From Pseudopyrenochaeta lycopersici (Eukaryota; Ascomycota; Dothideomycetes; Pleosporales; Pseudopyrenochaetaceae): a stretch of 64,000 bases of DNA. The stretch covers positions 1 through 64,000 of the forward strand of contig NHZP01000050.1 in NCBI GenBank assembly GCA_003313425.1, given 5' to 3'. A program made the position numbers and the translations under genes. Of this stretch, positions 33,242 through 45,224 are shown in pieces (the first letter of the stretch is position 1; each line of letters starts with the position of its first letter). The notes beneath the pieces were generated by a model that saw only the letters and a program-made list of their open reading frames with translations, was not told where the DNA came from and searched no databases.

Positions 33242-34210
33242 AGTGACGAGAAAACGGTGCGCGTACAAGTGTAAATGCCCGTCAAAGAATAGATAATCGA
33301 CGTTGAAGGCCAATTGAGCTGCGACGTCCTTTCAGGTGACGTCTCTGCACACCCAAGTCCAGGTTCAACGAAGGTTCCCCGCTCGGCGATGCTGAATCAA
33401 CAACGCGACGTGTACAACGGAAGCGATGAAGCACGACAGCTGCACCCCCCCTTCCATGGCAACGCAGTTCTTATGTGTTGCTGGAAGCATCTGTCGCTCG
33501 AAATGACGCGGCAAACCAGCTGCCTTATCGAGCAGGTGTTAAGCTTGCAGCACGATGCCAAGGCAGACCAAGCAACCGGGCGCCCGGGTAAACAAGGCTC
33601 ATGAGTGGAGGACTCGTGTTGAGCGCAATCCTTAATATCAGAGAGGAAGGTGCGGCTTTCAGTTGCAAGAATTGAAAGAGATTGGGTGCTTCCATGCTGG
33701 TCAATGAGCTGGTGATGCTGGTAATGCGGATCATGGGTGATGCCGTGGCTGAGGAGGTTTTGCCGCATTCTGCAAGGTACGGCAAGCACCGCTGGTGGCG
33801 CTAGCTGGCGATGCTTATCCTTATCACTAGCCTTGCCTTTCACAACCCCTTCGTCTTCTGCGAAGTGTATTCGCAAGCCGATTGTTCCTGAATATCACAA
33901 TTGACTTGGGTTCAATCTTATAATTACTATGCCATCGTCTTTTCTTTATGCCACTTGCGTTCAGCCTTTCGGCACAATTATGGGCTACCCCGCCTCTAGG
34001 AGGAGCGATATGCAAGCTCTGCGATATTAGAGCCGAGCATTGGTAAAGCATCGACAAAGTCGCGACTTTCTATCACACCATAACGCTGCACTATAAATGT
34101 CTTCGGTGTATAGTGCATCGCTGCTACAGCACCATTATCGAACTGCGATGACGTCATCTCTGCATCTCATTGCGGGATGATTCTTCAATCTAACTTCCAA
34201 TGTCCCTTTA
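33242..34210. other. Intergenic upstream of dpp4, no gene recognised
   Basis: About 970 bp containing the dpp4 promoter. Overlapping frames on both strands (33,314-33,876) have no domain or splice support. The region ends at the TA target of the Tc1-like element. Confidence 0.4.
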
Positions 34211-35515
34211 CAGTTCCCCCCCCCATGAATTGACTGTTAGCGCGAGACGAGGTGTGACGAGATCTGGTCCGTGCGGCAGGAAGGGGTCACATCTTTGATC
34301 ACACAACTTTAGCAGTAAACAGATGCTTGCGCTTTACTGTCGTTCTTTTTTTTAATAATAAAGTCTCTAAAGACTCGCCTCTTATATAAGGAGAGAATTT
34401 AGATATATATAATACATAATCTTAGTTATAAGTAGATAGAAATTATAATCTACCTCTAGATTCCTTAGATAATAATCTCTCTCTACCTTTAAACAGGTAA
34501 GACGCCTCTACCTCCTCTACTAGGCTGTAAGCCTATCCTTAATACGCTAAAGAGATAAAGGCTTATTACTTATATAACTTAGGATTATATTTAAAGAAGA
34601 AAGTTATAAAAGAAGGTTATAGTAGAGCTAAGGTAGTATCTTTACAGTAAGACGCTAAAGGTAGTATTTAAAAAAGAGAGATACTTTAGACGCGTTATAA
34701 TAGAGAAACCTCTCTTTATAGATAAGTATAGATATAATAGACTAGTTTAGGTATATAAGTATATTAAATAGGAAGATTAAGACTAGCTTAGAGTTAGATA
34801 GAGCGATAAGATATCTATAAGACTAGAAGGAAGTAAGATATTTATAATAAAGATAGTAGAAGAAAGACTTAATTAAGACTACCTTATCTCTTATTTTAGA
34901 CGTTACTTATACTATATAGTTTAGGGTATTATCTTAGGCCTATTTAAAGGGCCTCTTATTCTCTTTAAGAAAGATTAGTACGTAAATAAGAAGAAGACAG
35001 TTACTTCTTACGTCTATATTAAGTATATTCTTCCTTATATTAAGGAATTCTAAAGAGAGATAGCTACCTACTTTAATAAAAGATAATCTTTATAAAGGAT
35101 AACTATTCTATTTATAACTTAAAAGAAATAAAGGCTGCGTAGAAGCTACTCTAAATTATAAAGATAACTTAGTTAGCTAATTTACTAGATCTTAACCCTA
35201 TTAAAAACGTGTAGTAGATGCTTAAGTATTAAGTTGCTTAGCGATATCTTAAGATAATAGAGGAGGTTAAGCTCTATCTTAAGGAGGAGTAGGAGAAAAT
35301 TATAGTTAAAGACTATAAAAAGTATATCCTGTCTATGCGTAAGCGCTGTGTTGCAGTAATCTAGGCAGAAGGCCTTTATACAAAGTAGTAGAGCATTACT
35401 GCTGTCTTATTATATATACAAAAATGAATAGAAACTTAGACCAGGGCTGTGCCGCACGGACCAAATCTCATCACATCTCGTCTCGCGCTAGCAGTCAATT
35501 CATGGGGGGGGACTG
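34211..35515 (+). mobile_element. Tc1/mariner-like DNA transposon, 1,305 bp, transposase RIP-destroyed
   Basis: Inverted termini of about 68 bp begin CAGT followed by a C-run, and include ATGAATTGACTG and TAGCGCGAGACGAG. They are flanked by the TA duplication at 34,209-34,210 and 35,516-35,517. The plus-strand interior (about 34,350-35,420) reads as a transposase once TAG/TAA are discounted, including the SPDLNPI-type motif near 35,200 that carries the second Asp of Tc1 enzymes. The TIRs keep normal composition while the interior is strongly RIPed. Confidence 0.85.
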
Positions 35516-35517
35516 TA

Positions 35518-36258
35518 TACTAATGTTCCGAAGAATAGTTCACATGTGGCTATTCTACATTTGTTGCCTCTAGGAGAGGCATGTATTTTATCAACACTAG
35601 TTACTATCATTTCGTTATGCTATTGATGACTTTGTTAACCCTGCTTCTACTCAGGTTTCTACCAAGTCACGTGACACATAGTTGACACGGAAGCATTGGC
35701 TGCGGGCCACGCTGACAGGCCGGAATGAGACGCCTAGTTACTAGCCCCGACACCTCCCCTTATATGCGTTGAGACTTTCCGTAGCCAAGGGGACCGCTTA
35801 CAAAGCGATACGCTTGCAGGTTTAGATATAATCTTATCGCGCGGTCTTGATGTGTGAGAGCTTGATGGTTGTGCTTCAGAAAGCGGATCTTGTTCAGAGT
35901 GGAGAAGATGGCATTGAACACACAGGAAAATAACAAATATCAGCATGTGCACAGAAATCAAAAGACTTGAAGTTAGGATGAGCCCAATTTATCTCGGCAC
36001 AGAGGGCGTCTCTATACACAAAGGTAGACGACATTTGGCTTCACTTACACACTTGCTGCAACTCGAACTTGCTGGTTTTTGTTCTGTGTATCATATCTGA
36101 GTAACATTATCTTCATGGAGCTGTTCTACTCTCACCACTCTCCCTCACCATCCCGTTTAACTTAAAATTCGAATAAATAACATGCCAAATGATGGTTCTG
36201 AGTCGGCGACAGAAAACAGTTGTGACTATGCAGAATCATCATGATTGATCTACAGTCG
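35518..36258. other. Intergenic, no supported gene
   Basis: 740 bp between the Tc1-like element and the SGNH hydrolase. A 75-codon minus frame (35,961-35,734) starts with a hydrophobic stretch, but nothing else supports it. Confidence 0.35.
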
Positions 36259-37203
36259 CTATAGTGAAGGAGGATTCTGATCCACCTGCCAAATTCCATC
36301 CAGCAATTCCACAAATCTGACAGCCATCTTTCTCCCACCCTCCTCATTCGGCTCGACTCTCGCCGTGTAGTCTCCTACATTCTTCCCATCAAGCACTTCA
36401 TGCAGCGCACATGGCACAATCTCGGTGCCCTCAACCCTGATATTTTTTGTTGCGAACTCATACATTCCCCGAATTGCCGTCTGCAATTGCTCAGGATATG
36501 AATTGTACCTGAGCGCTTTGAGCTGCATGTCAGCCCAGCTCTCTTGACCGAGTCCGGCCTCGAGGGGGAAGTAGATCATGCAGACAATGACGGCCCGAGG
36601 CTTGGTGACCGATGTGAGGCGTTTGATGTAATCTTGAATCTTTGTGCCGAACATGTGCTTGAAGTACTTCAGTGACCATGCTGACCCGCTTTCGAGGGAG
36701 GAGCGTGGAGTTAGCCAGGCCAGTTGGAGCATATGTCGTATTGTAGATAGTAAAGGCTTGAGTGCTACGTCGTTCGCACCCACACTTATGATGAGAACAT
36801 CGTCTGCGCGAATGTTGTCGCGGATGAATTCATCGTGAGGCAAGAGATTATCGTCTCGGTCCCTTAACATTGACTCTTCCACAGCGGTGTTGATGCATGT
36901 TGCACGGTCTTCGAGCAGATGGTTCATCCAGAATGCAACATCTGGTTTTGGAACTGGGCTGTTGAGAGTCTGTTGGTAGATTTCCGGTACATCAGTTGGC
37001 ATATTGTCTCCAGATCGATGAACCCAGTACTTGTTGTCAAGGGACGAATCGCCTGCGAGGTACACAATAGGTTTATCCGGCCGTTCTGCGATGGTAATGT
37101 TGCGAAACTTTGTTAGATCGCTAATGGGATGGCCTTTCCATTCGAAGTAGAACTTAGAGCAACTGATCTTTGATGTACTCTCAGCGCGATTAGATGGGGC
37201 CAT
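36259..37203 (-). CDS. SGNH/GDSL-type hydrolase-like protein
   Basis: The start at 37,203 (MAPSNRAESTSK) gives 314 aa; upstream in-frame codons to 37,299 add a less likely extension. Block I is YLAGDSSLDNKYW, with the nucleophile Ser in GDS (about residue 53). Block III is VGANDVAL with the oxyanion Asn. The C-terminal block has an Asp (DGKNVGDYTARVEPNEEGG), but I do not see the usual DxxH, so the catalytic His is uncertain. No signal peptide from this start, so it is probably intracellular. Esterase/lipase-like activity is the family expectation. Confidence 0.7.
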   Translation of the reverse strand: MAPSNRAESTSKISCSKFYFEWKGHPISDLTKFRNITIAERPDKPIVYLAGDSSLDNKYWVHRSGDNMPTDVPEIYQQTLNSPVPKPDVAFWMNHLLEDRATCINTAVEESMLRDRDDNLLPHDEFIRDNIRADDVLIISVGANDVALKPLLSTIRHMLQLAWLTPRSSLESGSAWSLKYFKHMFGTKIQDYIKRLTSVTKPRAVIVCMIYFPLEAGLGQESWADMQLKALRYNSYPEQLQTAIRGMYEFATKNIRVEGTEIVPCALHEVLDGKNVGDYTARVEPNEEGGRKMAVRFVELLDGIWQVDQNPPSL

Positions 37204-37953
37204 AACCTCGTAAGTTGCGAGCAAGTATTGCCGAGGGCAAGGCGAAACGAACGACAGGGCGGGAGTGGGGCCGAGAGAAACTGGGTACCTATATGTCACT
37301 TCGACGACCTTATTTCGACCATACAGAGGTTTTTGGAGTATATATATCGTTAATGATAGGAGGACACACGCTCAGCATTCTGCGCGCACGCGAGCAATGC
37401 TCTGCCAGGCAACCGCGTTCGAAAGTGTTCAGCTCCGCACGGACCTGGCCTGACATCACGCCCACGTTTCGTTCATGCTCCGTGATGCGTGTTTCCCTCG
37501 CGAATATGTATGCGATGCTCCTCTTTGGCCACTTAATTATGTGATCAAATTCTACAAAAGCAGATAGCATCTGTGAATCAAAGGAGGGATTCCTGATCAT
37601 AAGAGTCTGACAAGAGAGACACGCTAAATGATGAAATGAACGTGTTATTCATGGAACGAATGCGTTTTCAAGGCTGAAACTGAAAAAAAAAAATAAAAAA
37701 AGAGCCTCCGTGCAGGCTAAAACCATCCCACCATGTCAAGTTTGACGGTTATATGCCTGGTACCGTTCTCGAAATTATCTTACTATAGGCCGACATAGTT
37801 GTATAGATGCTTTTGTCTTAATTTATACCACAGCGTGCGTGATAGCAAGGGAAGCGAGCTATACAAGGTCATCAGGCGTTCTCGCGTCCGCCTAATGACT
37901 CTCTCGCCTGTAGGAACGCCAGTGTACCCCCCTTCAGCTCCACCTAAACAATC
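37204..37953. other. Intergenic with A-rich tract
   Basis: 750 bp between two minus-strand genes. A long A tract at 37,682-37,700 is followed by AGAGCCTCCGTGCAGGCT, which can form a short stem. ORFs at 37,215-37,600 are unsupported. Confidence 0.35.
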
Positions 37954-40900
37954 CTACTGCACGCTCCCACTAAATTGACCAGTCGGGCGCAACAACATCA
38001 TCATTTCGTTTCGATTCCACTTATTCCCAGCCGCTACCTTTACTAGCTCGTCTGTGATCTGGAGTTTATCACCCCTCTCGGTAAGCAGGAGTTTCATTAC
38101 TTCCGTTCCCTTCCACACGTTCTCTACTGCTGCTTTGAGCACGTTGTTTGTGATCTGGATGTCGTCGCTTCCATGATTAAGCAGTAGCTTCATTACTTCC
38201 TCCCCTTTCCATATGTTGCCTGCTGCTGCTATGAGAACCTTTTCTGTGATCTTGACGTCGTCGCTCATCTGGGTAAGAAGCATGGTCATGATTTCAACGA
38301 CCTGCCTTTCGCTCCCTGCTGCAATCTCAAGTACATCTTCTGTGATTTGGACTTCTTTGTTTTTCTGGTTAAGCAGCAGCGTCATCAATTCCTTTCTGTT
38401 CCCTTTGTTTTCTGCTGCTGCCTTGAGTACCTCTTCTGTAATCTGGAAGTCGTCGCTCCTCTGATCAAGCAGTAGCATTGTTAACCTCTTCCCATTCGTT
38501 TCATTTCTTACTACCGTCTTTAATATCTCTTCAGTAAGATTGAAGTCTTTGCTTTTATGGTCAAGAAGCAGCCTCATCACTTCTTCCCCGCTGCCCTCGT
38601 TTCCTGCTGCTCCCTTAAGTATCTCTTCTGTAACCTGGATTTCATCGTTTCTCTGTTGGAGCAACAGCATCATTACTTCTTTCCCATACCTATTATTCTC
38701 TGCGACTGCTTTGGCTACGTCCTCTGTAATCTGGACACAGTCTCCTCTATGATTAAGTAGCGTTGCCATTATGTCTTTGTCGAAAGACTGAGCAATTTCT
38801 TTTATTATTTCTACTGTCATACTGACGTTTTCGCTTGGCTGAGAAAGCAGCAATATCATTATTTCCTTCCCATGTCTTTTATTACATAGTGCTGCTTTGA
38901 ATATATCCGGCGTAATCTGAATATCGTTTCTCCACTGGTGGAGCAGCAACGCCATTACTTCTTGGTCAAAAGATTGAACAATCTGGGCTAGTATCCCTTT
39001 CGTAATCGGAAGGTTGTGTTTTCTCTGGTTAAGTAGTAGCAGCATCATCACTTGCTTCCCATTCCCCCTATTCCATGCTGCTACCAAAACTACCTCCGGT
39101 GTAATCTGAACATTTTCGCTCCTCTGTTCGAGAAGTAATGCCATTACTTCCTTTCCAAACCTGGTATTCCCGGCTGCTGCTTGAGCAATCTTCTTTGTAT
39201 TTTCAACGTTGTCACTTAGTTGGTTGAACAGCAGCGCCAGAACCTTGTGGTCAAAAGATTGTGCGATCTTGAATGTTATCTCTGCTGTAATCTGATGGCT
39301 TCTCTGGTTGAGCAGTAGCATAATCACTTCCTTTCCCGTGGACCCATTCCGTGCTGCTTCCCTAACTGCGGCTTCTGTAAGCCGAACATCATCCCCTCGC
39401 TGGCTTAGAAGCAGTGTCATTAGTTCTTTTCCATAGTTTCTGTTTTGTGCTGCTGCCTCGATTACCGTTTCGCTAATCTGAACGGTATCCTGAAATTCAT
39501 TAAGCAAAAGCGCTACCAGATTTATAGTAGATATCTTAGCGATCTCCGATACCTCCATTTTTGTGATCTCATTGTGATTTCTTATTCGATATACTAGACC
39601 TTCTAGAACTCCTCTTTTCTCACTGACCAGATCGGTCTGATCTATGTATGTTGATGCTAGATTTGCAATGCTGTCCCGTGTATCTGGGTGGTACGTTCCG
39701 AGTATTTGTTTTCTTGTTTTTATCACCTGTATAAACATCCTTTCAGCCTCTACCCATTTCTGGTTCTTCTTATGTATCAATGCTTGGTTTTCGATGTATG
39801 CTAGGTGATGTGGATGATTACTCGTATACGTCTCATCATGGCTCTTTGTGGCTTCTTGAAGCCTCAATCCTGCCGCTTCGTAGTCTCCAAACTCCCCTAA
39901 AATTAGTGCCACGTCATATAATCTGGTCGCTTGGTTCGAATCTGTGAGAAAGTTTTTCGAAATTAAAGTGGTGATCCCTGTTAAATTCTGATATCCGGCT
40001 TGTTTTGGCGAATTTTCTATTGATCTTTCCCAATTCCAAACGAGAAGATAGTCTCGCCGGTAGTTTGCCATCGAAGGCAAGGGTCTTTTCGACCTAAAAT
40101 ACCCTCTTTCTGCTTGTACTTTCTGTCGAGGGACAACCGAAAGCATAATAACGTCGAAATAATCCTTGTTCGTTCTAATAATGGTCGGTTTCGAGGCCCC
40201 TAGTAGGAGACAGACGAGGTCACCCTGCTGGATGGACTTTGCGGATGCCCGCAGAGTCCACTCAGTACCCCAAATATCATGGTACTCCCATGACCTCGGT
40301 GTATTCTTGAAGGTGATCGTGACACGCCGTCTGTCATATCTAGCGTTGTCGCGCTCTACTGAAAACACCTGGCCGATAACACAGCCCCGGCCTTTGATTA
40401 TGGCTAACTCTCTTTCCTCCCAAGTCACAACCGAGGCTTGCCCACAAAGGAATTCAACCAGCCGTTGCAAGAGATTCTTCCAGGGGAGGCCGTAGTCAGG
40501 TGTCAATTGGGATGTGCTAAGATCATCAGAACTCATCCCGAGCAAGGCATACACCTTGTCGTGCCGGATAGTAGCCTGGCGAGTATGGTACATGTCCATT
40601 AGCTCGCCTAAAGTAACTCCAGTGGAAAAGCCCACCCTATACTTGGGTCTGAAGACCGCTCCTCTTATAAGGTAGGTCACAGAACGAATCAAGTTCTGCA
40701 ATCCTGGATGGTCATCATAGAAATGCGTCAATCCATTTAGACCCGTGCAGAAGGCTTGTCCGTTGATTTCAGAAGGACCACAAATGACCAAAATGCGTCG
40801 AGCTGAGGCGATTTCCTGCAGTACCTGGATTGGCGTTTTAGCCAATACCTTGCATAATGTGGACGTTATATTATAATTACCCAGATGCGTTCAAACGACG

Positions 40901-41411
40901 GTCGTTTAAGCAACGCCGACACAGCTTTTTGATTGTGGTTCGACGGTTCCGTACGCTCATCATCTGCAGAGTTACAGATGTCTTCAAGCGCTTTATCGCT
41001 ATCATCTGCCCGCTCTCCGAGCCAAACATTTACACGGTTTGCTTTACCGTATATCTTCGTCATGGATCGAATCTGGTATTCCTTTTCGTTCCGATCGTCT
41101 TGATTAATGCAAATAGCATCTACCCACAGTATTCGTGCTATAGAATGATTTCGAAGACGCGAAAGCGCTGCGTGAAGGTTCACCGTGACATCGAAGCGAC
41201 GCCCGTCCACGGAGATTGGCAGTTTTTTGTTTGAATCAACCCATACATAAGATAGAGCCTCGTAAAGATGAGTGCGTTCGCAGTCGTCCTGTAAAGAGTA
41301 CTCAAGGAGCTCGCATTGTATGTCGGCCGTGGCGTCTTCATGTGGCATTAGATGAAGTAAGCGAATGCTGTCAGGCCCCGGAGAAAGCGGAGAATAAGAG
41401 TATTGAGACAT
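37954..41411 (-). CDS. HET-domain protein with TPR region and about 16 C-terminal repeats
   Basis: Exons 41,411-40,881 and 40,824-37,954 give about 1,133 aa. The 56-bp intron (GTAATT donor, GGCTAAAAC branch, CAG) rejoins the conserved FERIW-VLQEIASARR. The HET domain is canonical: YEALSYVW, LWVDAICINQDD, and EK..QI..M..IY..A..VNVWLGE. HET domains trigger cell death in vegetative incompatibility when the partner domain senses non-self. Residues about 475-590 look like TPRs (YDVALILGEFGDYEAA, AYIENQALIHKKNQKWVEAERMF). The last 500 residues are short repeats, listed separately. The start at 41,411 is preferred to the in-frame 41,537 because MSQYSYSPLSPGPDSIRLL begins a typical HET N-terminus. 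No stop breaks it; an intact gene. The ligand is unknown. Confidence 0.85.
37975..39495 (-). repeat. Coding array of about 16 degenerate 28-33-residue repeats in the HET protein
   Basis: The consensus is roughly (V/I)QITEEVLKAAAGN, then 4 variable residues, then KEVMxLLLxQRxDD, near 32 residues or 96 bp. Three units (numbers 3, 6 and 8) are shorter and carry an IAQSFD or IVQSFD core in place of the AAxN block. The units are predicted helical pairs, ankyrin-like in rhythm but without the ankyrin TPLH signature. Similar Leu-rich QITEEV repeats occur in fungal NLR-type proteins from memory. Confidence 0.8.
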
Positions 41412-42420
41412 GCTAATAATTTTCGCACGCAAAAACTTGATCGGATTGGTTTCGTAACGTATCTGCTGCAAGAGGCTAATGTTCTGAGGCAGCGAAGTGG
41501 TTGCTCGGTGACCGCAGCCAAAACCAACTTTCAGCACTTACCGTAGTACGAGGAAGATGGCCAAATGTCTCAGACAATATGGTTTGTGAGCTGGCAAATT
41601 ATGAGGTTTCTATCAGAGAGTTAGTCGAAGCATGGCCAAGTTTGAATCGGACAGCTGCGGGGCTGAGGGTAGCCACACAATCCCAACGCCTCGCACAGCA
41701 ACCATGCCAGCCGCTAGACAAGATTGCATTGCGGCATATATCTGAACCTGACTACTAGTCGCCATGCAGCCTGGTTCTCTCACTCTCGTCGAAAATATTT
41801 GCACGCGCGACAGACTTGGAATGTGGTCAACGAGCTCCCGGTAGGCTAATATGAAGTCTGGCTCGGCAAACAGTTTCCAGTCAAAACGTTCGGGTGTGCA
41901 AGAGATAACCCATATACTGTACAAGACTAATAGTAGCTGTTGACGGGTATTAGCGAGGGCAGCATAAATTACATGCTTGCAAAACATTACGCGGTTGCCT
42001 CTGGCTCAGCGGAATGCGGCTCTGCTTCAGCAAGCAGCGAAACAATTTTACAGCCTTGAGTTCTTGCATGGGATCACAACCGATGCTAAGCCTTGACTGC
42101 CATAGCACGGTAGAGCTCACACAAAAGTTGGAAACCATCTGATTTTGACCTGGTGTTCTCTCTACTCTTGTGAGAACATCATATTCTATGAGTGAGCCAT
42201 GAAGCATATCAATGCCGCAGTCAAATAGTGGCGCCCTTAAATTGGCGCAAGCCTTCAGCCTCAGTCTCAGTGACCCGTTGGACGTCTTTTGCAATTTGCA
42301 GTTGTTGTCAGGGTAGTCTGGAATACGGGTCTCCACGAAGGCCTTCGCGTTAAATCTTTTTCGAATTCTTATTTTCTTCCTGACGCAGGTTGGTATTGTG
42401 CCATCGCTGGCTTGGCGTAC
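41412..42420. other. Degenerate intergenic sequence
   Basis: 1 kb upstream of the HET gene. Minus frames at 41,613-41,987 and 41,950-42,336 have no recognisable domain and overlap each other. It probably includes the HET promoter and decayed gene material. Confidence 0.35.
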
Positions 42421-42790
42421 AAGGGGTATCTGAAGAGCAGCAACTGAAGAGTAACCTTAGGCTGTGGCTTGATGTAATGGATTGGAGTGGTATTGAGGAA
42501 TTAGGTATTTTAGGAAATACTGTTACGAATGAAGTGCTGGAAAAGCTACCTAGACGCTTAACAGCTCTGAAGAGGCTAGAGATGACGAATAGGTCATTTG
42601 TTCGCGCGCTGAACAATAATACGCTTACTCACCTTACTTGGGTCGGTCCACCAAGGCCAGTCGCTCGAAAGTCTAGAGTTTAGATGTGAGGAGATTACCT
42701 GTCAGTGGTTCCCGGCGCAAGTCGATATATCAATCATAACAAAAATGGCGTCGAACCTATGCACTATTCCGTTGTGAAGCCAAGCGGGTC
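42421..42790 (+). pseudogene. LRR/F-box-like protein fragment with frameshift
   Basis: The plus frame from 42,430 reads LRLWLDVMDWSGIEELGI, LPRRLTALKRLEM and LTHLTWVGP. After a frame change near 42,655 it continues as SLESLEF-RCEEITCQWFP and ISIITKMASNL. This spacing of WVG, LEFRCEE and an APNL-like block resembles the C-terminal leucine-rich region of fungal F-box/LRR-type proteins. Both ends are missing. Confidence 0.45.
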
Positions 42791-43115
42791 GGATTTGTGA
42801 GGAAAACCGGTGAAGGCTAGCATGACTGCACTAGCTGAAAATGGTAAGGTGGGTTGAGGGGCTGAGTATCCTTCCTACGAGCTCAGCCTGGTTGAATTTT
42901 CAACCTTCCTCCTCAATGCTTGAAACGTGCATAAAGAAGGTGAAGAGTCGTGTACTGTTCTTCCCTAATTGCTTTTCAGTTCTGTGTAAAAGGTGCGCTT
43001 TCGCTGAATTTTCCATCGGTCCAAAATCCCCAGGTGCTAGCTAGGACGAAGGGGTAGGAGCCTGTTACTCGCTTTACCCAGGATTGGATATCCAGTTGGA
43101 AAATAGATAACCACC

Positions 43116-44544
43116 ATGCTTAGGACATTAAATCGATATACCAAGACCAGTTTTCCGTTGCAACAGGAAGATTCTGAATCGAGCGAAGACAGTGACAATG
43201 ATGATTATAAGACAGCAATATCCGCCGTCTCAAACGTTTCTTACCATACCGCAATATCAGGGATAGGCACAAGTCATGAGCGAAAACCGGGCAGACTTCA
43301 ACCGTAGGTCTCAAGTCTTTCGCAGTACAGCCAAGCAATTGCTTTATTGATCTATCACCAGACACGCCGAATACGCCAAGATTCTCGTCAGAAAGCAGCT
43401 TTTACCGGTTAATCCTTCTCATGAGAAAGATTGGTCAGGTCGGGGTCAGCACGTCGAGTTCGAAAAGCATGAAAAAAGGCAGTTAGACTACATACTCCAA
43501 GCCGAAAGCACTCTCGGGAGCACGGGTCGTGCTATTGTTCAAAGTGTCAAGTGTAGACGTATCCTGCTTGCACGTAAAACAATCCGATGTAACCGTCTCT
43601 TCACCAAGGATCAAGCGATAGAAGAGGTGGCGCACCTTACTCGCCTCTCACATTCTCATATTGTACAAGTCATAGGGACTTATATCATGGGAAATGATCT
43701 ATCCATCCTGATATATCCTGTGGCGGAGTACAATTTGGCAACCTTTTTCGAGGAGATTTCCCCCGCACATCTCCGCAAGCGCGAATGGGAAGAAAGAGTC
43801 ACCTCACTATTGAAAGGCCTGCCGTGTCTTTGCAATGCTGTGTTGCATATCCACGTTAACATGACGAAGCACATGGATATTAAGCCACAGAATATTCTGG
43901 TCCGAGATGTCAGACATTGTGAAGCACCACGTCCCTCCAATGCTTCGTTCAAGTTCTACATCACCGATTTTGGTATTTCCCGTTCATACAATAGTCTGGA
44001 GGCTACCGAAACTGAGGGTCCGACCATGTATACTCGTCGATACGCTGCTCCTGAAGTCGTTGATTGTGAAAGACGGGGACTCGCTGCAGACATATTCTCT
44101 CTTGGCTGCGTCTTCGTCGAAATATATTCAGTTCTAGCGCGATTTTTCGAACCCTGGGCAAGACAGAACCAAGACAAGACGTTTCCAGACTTTGCGTGGG
44201 TCATGAGGTGCACAGCCTATGAGGAGGCGTCTTACGACTGCGTAAACGACGATTGCCTCTTGAGCCAGCTGCGTAAAGTCCCCGCGGAAAACAAATTTAA
44301 GGACACATCGTATCAAGCGAATATAATACCTGTGCAAGAGTTCCTGTCTACGATAGGGAAGGAAAATCCGCTGTATGAAAAGCCCATTCAAGAAGTCACT
44401 CGAATGATTAACGCAAATCCCCGGGAGCGCCCTACAGCCGAAGAACTTGCAGCGTATTGGGGAAGAATGGAACCCTGTTGCTCTTTGAAGGGCGATGAGC
44501 TAGAAGCTGCGCCGACAGTTCGTGTAACGAGCAACGTAACCTAG
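43116..44544 (+). CDS. Serine/threonine protein kinase-like protein, two exons
   Basis: Exons 43,116-43,303 and 43,362-44,544 give 456 aa. The 58-bp intron (GTAGGT donor, CACCAG acceptor) removes a TAG and a TGA and joins in phase. The N-terminal 60 residues are acidic and Ser-rich. The kinase fold has a VAIK-type Lys in LLARKTIRC (about 135), HMDIKPQNIL (about 233), DFGIS (about 265), an APEV motif and ADIFSLGCVFVEI. All catalytic residues are present, but the loop reads HMD, not HRD, so it is a non-RD kinase. A glycine-rich loop is weak (STLGSTGRAIV). The substrate is unknown. It lies near the HET gene in the opposite orientation. Confidence 0.75.
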
Positions 44545-44870
44545 CTAATCCTACTCGGATCGAAGACATGGAATAGGGTAAGGTCAGATAACAGAGAGGG
44601 GATATGCTGGGCGAGTGGAAATGGATGGCTATTGTGGCGGTTGGTGATAGTTTAAGATGGCCATCGTCGCGTCGGGTACCCCAGCGGCGGGCCCTTGGGA
44701 CCGCGATAACGCGGGAAACGATTGAATAAGTGTACACAATGAATTCAAAAGAATGTTCGATGATAGTTTCCTTTCCTATCGATCGCCCCGCGCGTCTTTT
44801 CTTTGCGGTCACACACAATACAATCAATCTGCTTCCGTACACACATAAACACAAGTTATTAACGCCCGGC
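44545..44870. other. Intergenic, no gene recognised
   Basis: 325 bp between the kinase stop and the TPR relic. Minus-strand frames here are antisense shadows. No repeat seen. Confidence 0.35.
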
Positions 44871-45224
44871 GGCTGAGCCGAAAGGGCTACTATCACTGCT
44901 CTCTGGGGCCGGAGCACACGTCGACACTGCCCACGGTCAACAACCTGGGCTTGCTCTACGCAGACCAAGGCAAACTGGTCGAGGCGGAGCAGATGTACTT
45001 GTGGGCACAAAGCTATAAGAAGGCGCTGGGCGATGAACCTGCTCTTAACTACCTGCCAGCACTCAACACATTCGAGAACCTGGGCGATCTCTACAATGAA
45101 CAAGAAACGCTTGCAGAAGCCCGAGCTATGTACTCTACTGCGCTCCCTGGCCTGCAGCACGTGCTTGGTCCTTCGAGCGACAGATGCGTACAGCTTGCTT
45201 CTAAGATGCGCGCGCTTAGTGCTC
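44871..45224 (+). pseudogene. Kinesin-light-chain-type TPR fragment
   Basis: The plus frame carries GPEHTSTLPTVNNLGLLYADQG, then KLVEAEQMY and a second unit LNTFENLGDLYNEQETLAEARAMY. These are 42-residue TPRs of the kind found at the C-terminus of fungal NB-ARC/NACHT-TPR proteins. There is no start, no nucleotide-binding domain, and the 3' end is cut by the opposite-strand retrotransposon fragment at about 45,225. Confidence 0.7.

Noticed and set aside
35734..35961. 75-codon minus ORF with a hydrophobic N-terminus, possible small secreted protein
   Set aside because: Few Cys, no cleavage context I trust and no other support; could be chance.
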